Below are positions 52,528 through 61,345 of a stretch of DNA of 64,000 nt, piece by piece; positions within the stretch are counted from its first letter, which is position 1, and each line of letters opens with the position of its first letter. Made by a program: the position numbers and the translations under genes. A model generated the notes under the pieces. That model ran no database searches. It was not told the DNA's origin and saw nothing but the letters and a program-made list of their open reading frames with translations. The DNA is from JAJEDW01 sp963555775 (GTDB lineage Bacteria > Acidobacteriota > Terriglobia > 20CM-2-55-15): contig CAUVWY020000003.1 of the NCBI GenBank assembly GCA_963555775.3, positions 1 to 64,000 of the forward strand, given 5' to 3'.

Positions 52528-53394
52528 ATGAAAATTCGAATCGCCGTTCCGGCATTCGTGCTCGTGTTCGGTCTTGCGACGACCGCGGTCCCGCTTGCCG
52601 TTGGGGCGCAGGACGCGGAAGTGCCCGCTTACCTGGACGAGCGCGATGTTCCTCACGGCACTGTCCATGAAGTGCCCTACCGTTCGACGGCCTTGGGGAC
52701 CGACCGTGAAGTCGTTGTCTATACGCCGCCCGGCTATGAGGCGTCATCGGATCGCTATCCGGTTCTGTACCTGCTCCACGGCGCCGGCGGTATCCAGACA
52801 ACCTGGACGGAACGCGGCCGGGCGCACGTCATCCTCGACAACATGATTGCCGACGGCGAGTTGGCGCCCCTGGTCGTCGTCATGCCGTTCGGTTACGCGT
52901 TTCAAAGGGAACGCGGCGCCGGGCGGGGGGATGCGGCCGAGAACAAACGGCAGCGCGAGGGTTTCACGCGCGATCTACTTGAAGACGTGATCCCCCTCAT
53001 CGACTCGACATACCGGGTCCACGCCGACCGGGAGCACCGGGCGATCGCCGGTCTGTCGCTCGGTGGGGGGCAATCGCTGGCCATCGGCATCGGCAACACC
53101 GACCTGTTCAGCAGGGTGGCCGGGTTCAGTTCGGCGATGGGCGCGGCGAACAATCCCGAAACCGGGGGAGTGAATTTCGACGAAGTGCTGGCCGACGCCG
53201 CGCATATGAACGACCAACTCGAACTCCTGTGGGTGGGATGCGGATTCGAGGACACGTTGTTCGAGTCCAACAAGGCTTTTTCGGAGCAACTGACCGAACA
53301 CGGGATCGAACACATCTTCCGCGCAACCGAGGGCGCCCATACCTTCCCAGTGTGGCAACGGTACCTGCATGAGGTCGCCCCGCAACTCTTCTGA
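52528..53394 (+). CDS. Exported esterase D / feruloyl-esterase-like alpha/beta hydrolase
   Basis: 288 residues with signal peptide (VPLAVGAQDAE). The alpha/beta-hydrolase esterase family of XynZ/EstD type is recognisable: 'REVVVYTPPGYEASSDRYPVLYLLHGAGG', nucleophile 'IAGLSLGGGQSLAIG', Asp region and a final His ('TEGAHTFPVWQRYLHEVAPQLF'). It would act in the periplasm or outside on esters of sugars or phenolics. The next gene starts 42 bp downstream on the same strand. Confidence 0.88.
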   Translation: MKIRIAVPAFVLVFGLATTAVPLAVGAQDAEVPAYLDERDVPHGTVHEVPYRSTALGTDREVVVYTPPGYEASSDRYPVLYLLHGAGGIQTTWTERGRAHVILDNMIADGELAPLVVVMPFGYAFQRERGAGRGDAAENKRQREGFTRDLLEDVIPLIDSTYRVHADREHRAIAGLSLGGGQSLAIGIGNTDLFSRVAGFSSAMGAANNPETGGVNFDEVLADAAHMNDQLELLWVGCGFEDTLFESNKAFSEQLTEHGIEHIFRATEGAHTFPVWQRYLHEVAPQLF

Positions 53395-53436
53395 AGTTGA
53401 AACGCACTTCAGTATTCTCAAGACCGAGGACTCACA

Positions 53437-54120
53437 ATGAAACCGACTATCCTGCTCACAACCCTGTTTCTGGTCGCCGCGTGCGCCCCAACTACCCCAC
53501 CCGATGAACCGGAACCTGCCGCGACCGCCGAAATGACAGAACCGGAGAACCTGAACCTTGTTGGAAATCGCTTTCAGCCGTTGACCTGGGATGAAATGAC
53601 CGATGCCCAGAAGACCACGGTGACGCATATCCTCGAGGGTCCGCGGAACGCCCTGGGGGGCCCGTTCAACGTATTGCTCCGCAGTCCCGAAATGGGCGAC
53701 ATGGCGCAGGAACTGGGCGCGTACGCGCGTTTCAATTCTTCGCTTCCAGGAAAGCTCCGCGAAATGGCGATTATCATGACCGCACGGTTCTGGATGTCCC
53801 ATTTCGAGTGGAACGCGCACAAGAATGCCGCCCTCGGCGAGGGCCTGGACCCCGCGATTGTCGAAGCGATTGCGACCGGACAGCGCCCGTCCACGATGGA
53901 TGCCGACGAAACCGTGATCTACGACTTCGTCAACGAACTAATGAACGACAAGCGGATCAGCGATGAAGCGTTCTCGGCGGCAATCGACGCCCTGGGTGAG
54001 AGCGGCGTCGTGGACGTCATCGGCACCGTCGGTTACTACGGTCTGGTCTCGTTGGTGCTGAACACGGACGAGTATCCGTTGCCCGAAGGCGTTGAGGTGG
54101 AGTTGCAGCCGCTCGATTAG
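53437..54120 (+). CDS. Carboxymuconolactone-decarboxylase-like lipoprotein
   Basis: 227 residues. Lipobox 'LFLVAACAP' ends the signal peptide at residue ~16, followed by a Pro/Glu-rich linker. The mature domain is of the CMD/AhpD helical family ('RNALGGPFNVLLRSPEMGDMAQELGAYARFNSSLPGKLREMAIIMTARFWMSHFEWNAHKNAA'), but it lacks the CxxC of AhpD peroxidases, so it is unlikely to be a thiol peroxidase. It may be a lactone-processing or structural protein, and follows the esterase gene. Confidence 0.8.
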   Translation: MKPTILLTTLFLVAACAPTTPPDEPEPAATAEMTEPENLNLVGNRFQPLTWDEMTDAQKTTVTHILEGPRNALGGPFNVLLRSPEMGDMAQELGAYARFNSSLPGKLREMAIIMTARFWMSHFEWNAHKNAALGEGLDPAIVEAIATGQRPSTMDADETVIYDFVNELMNDKRISDEAFSAAIDALGESGVVDVIGTVGYYGLVSLVLNTDEYPLPEGVEVELQPLD

Positions 54121-54157
54121 GCGCCTTGTTCCTGTCGGGTGTTCCAAACCCTTTCGG

Positions 54158-55018
54158 TCATACAAACAGTGCCTCGGAGGTGATGATCAACTCCGGCAAG
54201 TTGTTGTGGTGGGCATTCTTCATGTGAACGGTAACGGCATGAAACCGATACCGGTGGATGAGATCGACAATCTCCGGGGCGCAATCGTACGTCATCAGGA
54301 AGTTCGAACCACTCCGCGCCATCGTTTCGAAGAGCGCGGCATGATCGATGTGGTTGTGTGCATACAGACGCGTCCGCGCGCGCTTGCCGCCTGCCGTGTA
54401 GGGAGGGTCAAGGAACACCGCCGCCGAGGGGCCCCAACCATGAATCAACGGCTCCAGCAACCGCATTCCGTCGGCTTCGCAAAACGTGATCTTGTTCGCA
54501 TGTTTCTGGATGGCAGCCAACCGCGCGGCCAGGGTATCCGGGTACCAGCGGGAATGAATACCCTTCCCGTTCTCTCCGTTCCTGGTAAAGGAGGCTCCCG
54601 GCGCAAGGATGCCGGACTTGCGAGTTCGATTGAGAACAAGGGTCCGAAATCCATGATCGATCACACTGTGCATCCCGCTGTTCGCAAGCTGGTCGACTCG
54701 TTCCCGGGTCAACCCGAACCGCAGCACCCGTTCGGCCAGCGCCGCGCCATCCCGCAGCGCCGCATGCCAGAATGCCGCCACGTCTCGATCGATTTCGATC
54801 ATGATGGACCGATCGGCCAAACCCTCCATGACAGCGGTCAAGGAAACAACGCCGCCGCCCGCGAATGGCTCGATCAACACGGATGGCGCCGTGCGAGCCA
54901 GCCACTCACGGATATGGGGAACGAGCCACGTCTTACCGCCGGGATATCGCAGAGGGCTCCGTTGCGGCACGGTCGATACGTTAACCGCCCGGATCCGGGA
55001 CGAAGGGAAGGCATTCAC
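54158..55018 (-). CDS. dam: D12-class DNA adenine methyltransferase (Dam-like), orphan
   Basis: 286 residues starting with GTG at 55018. SAM motif 'SPLRYPGGKTWL....IREWL' and 'LIEPFAGGGVVSLTA' come first, and the catalytic DPPY motif 'VFLDPPYTAGGKRAR' at about residue 197; the N-terminal order and spacing match alpha-class D12 methylases. No restriction endonuclease gene is adjacent, so it is an orphan or mobile methylase. A MITE-like element (55060-55263) lies 41 bp upstream of its start, which may affect its expression. Confidence 0.88.
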   Translation of the reverse strand: MNAFPSSRIRAVNVSTVPQRSPLRYPGGKTWLVPHIREWLARTAPSVLIEPFAGGGVVSLTAVMEGLADRSIMIEIDRDVAAFWHAALRDGAALAERVLRFGLTRERVDQLANSGMHSVIDHGFRTLVLNRTRKSGILAPGASFTRNGENGKGIHSRWYPDTLAARLAAIQKHANKITFCEADGMRLLEPLIHGWGPSAAVFLDPPYTAGGKRARTRLYAHNHIDHAALFETMARSGSNFLMTYDCAPEIVDLIHRYRFHAVTVHMKNAHHNNLPELIITSEALFV

Positions 55019-55059
55019 AAGATGTCCCCTCCCACACTCGTGGTCAAGGCGCCGACTAA

Positions 55060-55263
55060 GCCCGCCTTTCTCGCGGGTTTTCGTCGCGAAGAGTCGGAGA
55101 CGCCGTCAGGGCAAGGCCCGCGCCCGGAGGGCGACCGAGGCGTACTTCTTACTGCCGCACAGAGGTGCGCTTTAGACTGTACGTCGACGAGCCCGACGAA
55201 GCGGAACGCGGCACTGGCGGATGGATCCGGCGCTGTAGCAGACAACTCGTGAGAAAGACGGGC
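55060..55263. mobile_element. MITE-like element family B, copy 2 (204 bp)
   Basis: Same family as 18768-18944 but in the opposite orientation: ends GCCCGCCTTTCTCGCGGG and CTCGTGAGAAAGACGGGC. The interior matches copy 1 except for about 27 bp of additional sequence near 55146-55172. It lies just upstream of the dam-like gene and could provide or disrupt its promoter. Confidence 0.85.
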
Positions 55264-55411
55264 CTGCTCAGAGCTCATGGTTTTCTCCAATCCAGGCGGC
55301 ATATGATTCCACGCCAGTCATAAAAGGCGGGACCACGGAGAAAACGACCCCGGCGCAATGGATACCGAGCTTCGCGATATCCATGGAACAGGTCACCAGA
55401 AGTGGCAGGGT

Positions 55412-56305
55412 TCAGCGGGCGGCCAAAAACCTGTCGGCGATTCCAAGAAAGCCCTCGGGGTTTTCTTCGCTGGGGTAGTGGCCGAGGCCGGGCATCGTGA
55501 CGATTTCGACCTGCGGCAAAACGCGGTCCAATTCAATCTGCGTGTCCACGGGAACGATCGTGCTGTCCCCGCCCAGGATATAGATGATTGGCGCGGTAAT
55601 CTGCCGGATGTAGGGCCAGTGTTGCATCGGTACGAAGTCGTTTCCGATGGCGGGGTCCCGCTTCCAGACAATGCGGCCGTCGGCGCGCGTTTTCGAGCCG
55701 AATCGGGCATAGGCTCGAATCACGTCGGGGTTGGTCCGTGGACCTTGCGACAGAAGTTGCGCGGTCAATTCATCCACCGAAGCCCAACCGTTCGCGTCAT
55801 CCCGTTCGATCTGAGCGGAAAGCCGATTGGCAATCGTTCGAGGCCGTTCCGGACCCACGTCTTCGACGATGACCGCGGCCACACGATCCGGGTGCAACCC
55901 CGCAAACATTTGCGCGACGCGGCCGCCCGTGGAATTACCCCATATCACGATGTCCCGAAGGTCCATCTCTTCGGCCATCGCTTCGATGTCACTAACGTAG
56001 TCGCGGACAAGATAGGCGCCGTCAGGCGACCATCCAGAATCGCCGTGGCCGCGCATATCGACTGCCATGACCCGGTATTCGGCGGCGAAGTGCGGGGCGA
56101 TGTGAATGAAGGTGTGCGCGATTCGACCGATGCCGTGCAGCATGATCAGAGGCGGGTTGTCGGGGTTTCCCCACTCCAGATAGTGGATCTCGATTCCGTT
56201 GACGTTGATCGAGCGGTCGGCGGGCTGCCCGCTACACGCGGCTAGGCAGGCCGGCAACACGGCGGCGAGAGCCAGAGTCCGAAAAAATCGGCCGTATGTT
56301 GTCAT
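55412..56305 (-). CDS. Lipoprotein alpha/beta-hydrolase
   Basis: 297 residues. Signal 'LALAAVLPACLAACSGQ' contains a lipobox (LAAC). The alpha/beta-hydrolase core shows 'PPLIMLHGIGRIAHTF', 'VDMRGHGDSGWSPDG', nucleophile 'IWGNSTGGRVAQM', an Asp ('LGGDSTIVP') and His ('MPGLGHYPSEENP'). It overlaps the upstream DUF6152 gene by four bases (ATGA) and is the last gene of the leftward run from 59729. It is probably an outer-membrane-anchored esterase or lactonase. Confidence 0.88.
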   Translation of the reverse strand: MTTYGRFFRTLALAAVLPACLAACSGQPADRSINVNGIEIHYLEWGNPDNPPLIMLHGIGRIAHTFIHIAPHFAAEYRVMAVDMRGHGDSGWSPDGAYLVRDYVSDIEAMAEEMDLRDIVIWGNSTGGRVAQMFAGLHPDRVAAVIVEDVGPERPRTIANRLSAQIERDDANGWASVDELTAQLLSQGPRTNPDVIRAYARFGSKTRADGRIVWKRDPAIGNDFVPMQHWPYIRQITAPIIYILGGDSTIVPVDTQIELDRVLPQVEIVTMPGLGHYPSEENPEGFLGIADRFLAAR

Positions 56306-56700
56306 GGTTGTTCACCCGAGGAGCCGGCGTTGAAAATCCGTTCGCCATCCTTCATCCGCACCGTCCGGGCACTCGCCAGCAATGAGCCGTCACGGGCGCG
56401 GTGACCTGTAACGACCACCTCGTCGCCGGGTTTGAGCGAGTCGCTGCGCCATCCATTCCGCATCAGCAGATTGGGACTGCCCAGTTCGGCCGCCCATTGC
56501 TCGGGGCCGGCATCGCCTTCGACGGCAAGGTGGATCCACGCGTGCGGATTGACCCATTCGACTTCAAGAACGGTCCCTTGAAGTTCGACGGGCTGATCCA
56601 CGTCGAACTCGGCCGCAAACGAATGATGCGCGAGGGCCGGCATCGACAGCATTGCGATCCCCGCCAGAACAGCGGCAAATGCGATGAGAGCGCTTCTCAT
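56302..56700 (-). CDS. Small exported DUF6152-type protein
   Basis: 132 residues starting at ATG 56700; the frame is open upstream. Signal peptide 'LAGIAMLSMPALAHHSFAAEF'. The mature part ('HHSFAAEFDVDQPVELQGTVLEVEWVNPHAWIHLAVEG....WAAELGSPNLLMRNGW....LKPGDEVVVTGHRARDG') is a small beta-barrel found widely in acidobacteria and proteobacteria next to secreted oxidases. The function is unknown. It overlaps the hydrolase gene. Confidence 0.88.
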   Translation of the reverse strand: MRSALIAFAAVLAGIAMLSMPALAHHSFAAEFDVDQPVELQGTVLEVEWVNPHAWIHLAVEGDAGPEQWAAELGSPNLLMRNGWRSDSLKPGDEVVVTGHRARDGSLLASARTVRMKDGERIFNAGSSGEQP

Positions 56701-56723
56701 GGATACCTCTATCGATGATATCT

Positions 56724-57515
56724 CTATTGATCTCCGACCATGTGTTGCGGGTCCCGGTTCACCTCGCACACGAATTCCAGCAGTTCGGTATCGGGAAGCA
56801 ACTGGTGATTCATCGTAACGCCCCAGGGGGCCGTATAGGCTCCCGGATCGTCGATGGTGGCTTCGATTTCCATACGTCCGACGCTCAGCCGCCTGAAGCG
56901 CTCGGTCACAACCAATTGGCTGGTATGGGGATGTCCATTCGTGTCCATCCGCATCTTGTCGTTGAAACCCGAGGTCGTGACGACGAACTCGTCGCCGTCC
57001 CATTCCCCGATCGAATATCCCATCCAACTCGGAGCGATATATTCATCGGGCAACTCGCGGCCATCGGTGAACACCTGCCGGTGGAGGTAATACATTTCGT
57101 AGAGAATAGCCACGGCGTTGGGCGTATTGAAAATCTTGAAGGGATAGGGGAGCGTGTTGACCTTGGGCACGCCATGCGGCAAACACCGGGATTCCGGATC
57201 GTCGCGTCCCAGGCTGGCCCGCCGTTCTTCATAGAGATCTTCCGCCCAGGGTTGGAACGGAACCTCCTGGCCGCCGGACAGGTCGCCAAGGTAGCGCGGC
57301 GTGTCGGCCACCCAGACGCCGGACAGGTCCACACGCCCGTCGGGCAGCCGCGGCGCGGGCGCGTCCAGATCCGGCGAGCCGTCCGCGTTCCGCGGCAAAC
57401 CCGGAGTGGGATATTCCAACCACTGCGCCGGAGCGGGAACCGCCGCAAGGGCCAGCAACACGATCGCCGCAGTGACGTATTTCCCGGTTCCGATGTGTGG
57501 ATCCCCGATTCTCAT
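56724..57515 (-). CDS. Exported hypothetical protein, same family as the gene at the left edge
   Basis: 263 residues; ATG at 57515 has GGGAGG upstream. Signal peptide ends at 'AAVPAPAQW'. The mature part has 'DLSGVWVADTPRYLGDL', a 'FQPWAE.LYEER' block and 'CLPHGVPKVNTLPYPFKIFNTPNAVAILYEMYYLHRQVFTDGRELP', typical of a family that is abundant in acidobacteria and usually paired with DUF6152 proteins, as here (23-bp gap). No enzymatic motif is recognised. It likely works with its neighbours in the periplasm. Confidence 0.85.
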   Translation of the reverse strand: MRIGDPHIGTGKYVTAAIVLLALAAVPAPAQWLEYPTPGLPRNADGSPDLDAPAPRLPDGRVDLSGVWVADTPRYLGDLSGGQEVPFQPWAEDLYEERRASLGRDDPESRCLPHGVPKVNTLPYPFKIFNTPNAVAILYEMYYLHRQVFTDGRELPDEYIAPSWMGYSIGEWDGDEFVVTTSGFNDKMRMDTNGHPHTSQLVVTERFRRLSVGRMEIEATIDDPGAYTAPWGVTMNHQLLPDTELLEFVCEVNRDPQHMVGDQ

Positions 57516-57538
57516 GGTCGTTGGGTCCTCCCGAGGAA

Positions 57539-58678
57539 TCAACTGACTTCGAGCAGCCGAATCCTGTGGTTCTCGCTGTCTCCGATATAGATGCTATTCC
57601 CGGTAACATACACGCCGTGTGGACGTGCGAGCTGGCAATCGAGCGGGGCATCGCCGTCGGGTCCGTCGCCGCGTTCGCCGTTTCCGGCAACCATCGAGAT
57701 GATGCCGGAGTCGAGATCGATCATGCGGATTGCGTGATTTTCGGTATCCACGATGTACAGCTTGTTGTCGAGCGCATAACCGATCCCCTTCGGCCCGTTC
57801 AGCGGGTTCCCGGGCCGTCCGAAAGTCGCCGTGGACGCGGGACCGCCATCGCCCGAATACCGCAATTCGCCAGTGCCTGCCAGGCGTTCGAAGGTTCCCG
57901 CGGCAGTGTCCACCGAATACACGGCATTGCCTTCGCGCAGGATCAGATACATCGTGCCGTCCGGCGCCACGTCGATCGAACGGGGACCTTCCATTGCCGA
58001 CTCGAGCAAACGTCCAGCCTCCGGGGCCGGGCCGCGTTCACCCGTTCCGGCGAACGTCGAAATGACGCCGGTATCCGGATCGATACGCCGAACGCGCTGG
58101 TTGGCGATATCGCAAATATAGAGATTGCCCTGGGCGTCGAAAGCAATGCTGTGAGGCTGCGCCAGTTGAGAAGCCTCGGCCCGACCCCCGTCACCGCCGT
58201 AGCCGCGTTGCCCATTCCCCGCGAGCGTGGAGATCACCCCGGTCTGCATGTCGATCTTGCGCACGACGTGGTTGTCGCGTTCACAAAACACCATGTCCCC
58301 GCGCGCGTCGAAACGCAGTTCGTGAGGCGTGCTCATCTGCGCCGCAGTCGCCGGTCCGCCATCGCCCGAATACCCTTCGGTAGCGTTTCCGGCAATCACG
58401 GACACGCGCCGGGTTTCCAGTTCCAACGCCAGAATACGGTGCGTGCCCAGGTCACACCAGAACAAGCGCCCATCGGGTCCGATCACCAAGCCATAAACAT
58501 TGTTGATCCGCGTCTCGTCGGCGATATCGCCATCGGCCGCGGTCCCGGCGGCCCCGGTCCCCGCAATGGTGCGGATTCGCGCCCCCTGAAACGGGTGCGC
58601 CGAGGTTGCGGCATGGACTGCCGGCAACGCGGCGAGCATCGCACTGGAGCGCAGGAACTGCCGCCGGGTCTGTTTCAT
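57539..58678 (-). CDS. Exported NHL-repeat beta-propeller protein
   Basis: 379 residues. The Tat signal 'TRRQFLRSSAMLAALPAVHAATS' leads into a six-bladed NHL propeller: repeated 'ISTLAGNGQRGYGGDGG.A..AQL..PHSIAFDAQGNLYICDIANQRVRRID' units, each beginning at a TIAGTG/VIAGN-like strand. Such proteins bind or process extracellular ligands; the activity is unknown. It starts 15 bp after the stop of the upstream esterase gene. Confidence 0.88.
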   Translation of the reverse strand: MKQTRRQFLRSSAMLAALPAVHAATSAHPFQGARIRTIAGTGAAGTAADGDIADETRINNVYGLVIGPDGRLFWCDLGTHRILALELETRRVSVIAGNATEGYSGDGGPATAAQMSTPHELRFDARGDMVFCERDNHVVRKIDMQTGVISTLAGNGQRGYGGDGGRAEASQLAQPHSIAFDAQGNLYICDIANQRVRRIDPDTGVISTFAGTGERGPAPEAGRLLESAMEGPRSIDVAPDGTMYLILREGNAVYSVDTAAGTFERLAGTGELRYSGDGGPASTATFGRPGNPLNGPKGIGYALDNKLYIVDTENHAIRMIDLDSGIISMVAGNGERGDGPDGDAPLDCQLARPHGVYVTGNSIYIGDSENHRIRLLEVS

Positions 58679-58693
58679 TCAACCTTCAACCGT

Positions 58694-59729
58694 TCACTTG
58701 AACATCAGGTGCCGTGAGAAGAACGGCAATACACTCTCTTCGAAGCGTTCAGAGATCCGGTTCGAATGGTCTCCTTCGTACGTCTCGAACGTGTGGTGGA
58801 CGCCGAACCTGGTCATGGCTTCGCTGAGTGCCCTGTTGGCGCCAATCAGACCGTCCTGTTCGCCGACGTCCATCATGACGGCGGTCATCTTTCGCAAGGC
58901 GCCAGCGTGCGAATCGAGCATGGCCATGGGGGAATTTGCCGCGAAACGGGCCGCGACTTCCGGGATGACTTCACCGTTGCTGGTCGGCAGGTCGAAGTAG
59001 AAAGGCGGTTTTTCAGGGTTCGGCGCCCAGGCGGCGGTTACCGCAAAGGTCCGCAATGCTCCGTTCGCCTCGGCAAGATCCTCGGCTGTCTCGATCAGTT
59101 CCATCGCCAGGGCGCGCTCCCCGCCACGGGGGCTCATTTCGTTAAGACAACAGGAACTCAACGCATAGAGCGATGAGAACACGTCGGGGCGATTCATTCC
59201 GATACGCATGACTCCATAACCGCCCATCGAGTGTCCGGCCAGGCCGCGCGCGGCACGAACCGGAATGGTCCGATAGTGGTTGTCCACATAGGCGACCAGA
59301 TCGTCGGAAATGTAATCTTCCCAGTAGCCGGACGTCACCGAGTTGGCGTACATGCACCCCCCGTAGGCGTTGTAGCAGTTGGGCATGACAAGGATCATTT
59401 CCTGCGCGCCGCCGCCGGCAAAAACGCTATCGGCGATGAGTTCGGACTGGCGCCGTCCTTCGGGTCCGAACCAGCCCTGGTCGGTTCCCGTGTATCCATG
59501 AAGGATATATACCACCGGATATCGGCGGCTTGCCTCGCTGTTGTAGCTGGCCGGCAGGTAGACCGATACTTCCGGCGATGTTGACTCGCCCATCAGATTG
59601 CCTTCGAGAGACGCACCGAAGACATTGATGCGTTCCAGGGTCCCCTGCGCCGCCTGTGGCGCCTGCGCATCCGCAACCCCTACGAGAAAGATCAGGCCCA
59701 GAGCCGCGAAAAAAACTCCATCTCTTCAT
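58694..59729 (-). pseudogene. Exported esterase gene with a frameshift in a T7 run near its start
   Basis: The original start is probably ATG 59729, with GGAGG at good distance ('CGGAGGTTGTCCCATG'). The sequence after it contains seven T in a row (A7 on the + strand, 59709-59715). With six T, the protein reads 'MKRWSFFAALGLIFLVGVADAQAPQAAQ', a proper signal peptide leading directly into the esterase at 58694-59593. With seven, the frame is lost. The body is an esterase D/S-formylglutathione-hydrolase-like domain: 'VSVYLPASYNSEASRRYPVVYILHGYTG', nucleophile 'GLAGHSMGGYGVMRIG', Asp 'DVGEQDG', His 'EGDHSNRISER'. Without repair (slippage or assembly error) only a non-exported form from ATG 59593 could be made. 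Confidence 0.75.
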
Positions 59730-59792
59730 GGGACAACCTCCGTCTTAAATTCCGGTTCGGGCTACTATACATCGAACCCCGGATGGAGACCT

Positions 59793-60833
59793 ATGACGAC
59801 GAAACTGCTGCCGACCTCGCTAATCGGATCCTACCCGCAACCGGACTGGTTGATTGACCGCACCATGCTCGCCAAGCGTCTTCCGCCGCGCGTGCGGGCC
59901 TCCGAATTGTGGCGCGTGCGGGCCGAGTGGCTCGAAGAAGCGCAGGATGACGCCACGCTTCGGGCAATCCACGATCAGGAACGCGCGGGGATCGACATTC
60001 TCACCGACGGCGAGATTCGGCGCGAAAGCTACTCGAACCGGTTTGCAACGGCACTGGAAGGCATCGATCTCGAAAATCCGGTCGTCGTGCGTGGACGAAG
60101 CGGTAGAGAGAACGAAGTCCCGCGCGTCTTCGGCAAGATTCGCCGCAAGTATCCCGTCGAAGTCCGCGACGTTCAATTCCTGAGGGCGAACACGGATCGG
60201 TTGGTGAAGGTAACGGTTCCGGGGCCGTTCACGATGTCCGAGCAGGCCTACAACGATTTCTACGACACAGCCGAAGAGATGGCGCTGGACTATGCGGCGG
60301 CGGTCAACGAAGAAGTGAACGACCTCCTGGACGCCGGCGCCGACATCGTTCAGATTGACGATCCGTATCTGGAAGCCAGCGTGGAAAATGCTCGTGAATA
60401 CGGCATCGCTGCGTTGGAACGCGCGCTGGACGGCGTCGAAGACCGGACCGCGGTTCATGTCTGCTTCGGATATGCCGCAATGGTGGAGGGTCGGCCCTCG
60501 GCCTACGAAATTCTTCCCGATCTGGCGAAGACGGCGGCAACGCAGATCGCCATCGAAACGGCTCAGTCGTCACTCGACTGCTCCGTCCTCGGCCGGATGA
60601 ACGGCAAGAGGATCGTCCTGGGAGTTCTGGATCTCTCGACGCCCGAGGTCGAAACACCCGAGCGGGTCGCCGAACGCATCCGGCGCGCTCTTCCCTACAT
60701 CGACGCCGAACGCCTGACTATCGCGCCGGACTGCGGCATGAAGTACCTTCCCCGGGACGCGGCGTTCGGGAAGCTCAAAGCCATGGTGGCTGGCGCGGGG
60801 ATTGTTCGCGACGAGTTGGAATCGGGAAGTTGA
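59793..60833 (+). CDS. MetE-like cobalamin-independent methionine synthase C-terminal-domain protein
   Basis: 346 residues; ATG 59793 has GGATGGAG before it. It is a stand-alone UROD/MetE TIM-barrel: 'TSLIGSYPQPDWLID', 'GIDILTDGEIRRESYSNRF', 'KVTVPGPFTMSEQ', 'GADIVQIDDPYLEASV', 'VHVCFGYA', 'LDLSTPEVETPERVAERIRRAL' and 'IAPDCGMKYLP'. The order and the zinc-site His-x-Cys (VHVCFG) with a late Cys (PDCG) match MetE C-terminal domains. Stand-alone forms are thought to be core-MetE enzymes or related methyltransferases using other methyl donors or acceptors; the substrate is unknown. Confidence 0.82.
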   Translation: MTTKLLPTSLIGSYPQPDWLIDRTMLAKRLPPRVRASELWRVRAEWLEEAQDDATLRAIHDQERAGIDILTDGEIRRESYSNRFATALEGIDLENPVVVRGRSGRENEVPRVFGKIRRKYPVEVRDVQFLRANTDRLVKVTVPGPFTMSEQAYNDFYDTAEEMALDYAAAVNEEVNDLLDAGADIVQIDDPYLEASVENAREYGIAALERALDGVEDRTAVHVCFGYAAMVEGRPSAYEILPDLAKTAATQIAIETAQSSLDCSVLGRMNGKRIVLGVLDLSTPEVETPERVAERIRRALPYIDAERLTIAPDCGMKYLPRDAAFGKLKAMVAGAGIVRDELESGS

Positions 60834-60913
60834 AGGCCGAGTCCGGCACGGAGATTCGGCATCTTATCCGCCGCGAACGCCCGATGAGGAAAACGGGAGC
60901 GGCGCCGCGGGTC

Positions 60914-61345
60914 TTATCGAGGGCTCGCGGCGATCAGGATCTGCTCCAACGACGCCGGATCGGACCCAAGTTCGTTCCCACCCGCCGGAAATTCATTGGC
61001 TTCCAGGATGTACGCCAGTATGTCGAGATAGGTCTGTTGCGGCAGGCTGTTCGTCCGGTCGGTCGGCATCCCGGTCCGTATCCTGGTGAACAGCGCGCCG
61101 AGAGACATATCGCCCCACAGAAAGGTAAAGCTCACTCCGACAATACTGGGCGAGTTGCTGTCGCCGCGCAAGTCTTCGGCATGGCATGATGCGCACGCCT
61201 GCGCGTATCCGGCCGCACCCCGCATGGCTTGTTCCGTGGTGTAGACACCGTCCCAGACGGTGCGGTCCTGAGCTGGCGCATCGGCAACGAACACGGCGCC
61301 GGACGCGGTCAGGACAAGCGATATCGACAGTATTCGTAGCGTCAT
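60914..61345 (-). CDS. Exported mono-haem cytochrome c
   Basis: 143 residues with signal peptide (VLTASGAVFVADAPAQ). Haem site 'GYAQACASCHAEDLRGD', and a likely axial Met in 'RIRTGMPTD' ahead of the C-terminal helix 'YLDILAYILEANEFPAGG'. Its start overlaps the stop of the PQQ dehydrogenase by four bases (ATGA), so it is the natural electron acceptor of that enzyme. It appears intact even though the dehydrogenase is broken. Confidence 0.88.
   Translation of the reverse strand: MTLRILSISLVLTASGAVFVADAPAQDRTVWDGVYTTEQAMRGAAGYAQACASCHAEDLRGDSNSPSIVGVSFTFLWGDMSLGALFTRIRTGMPTDRTNSLPQQTYLDILAYILEANEFPAGGNELGSDPASLEQILIAASPR

Noticed and set aside
54158..55018. A restriction-modification system around the dam-like gene
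   Set aside because: No endonuclease-like gene is next to it; neighbours are a CMD-domain lipoprotein and a MITE, then a hydrolase.
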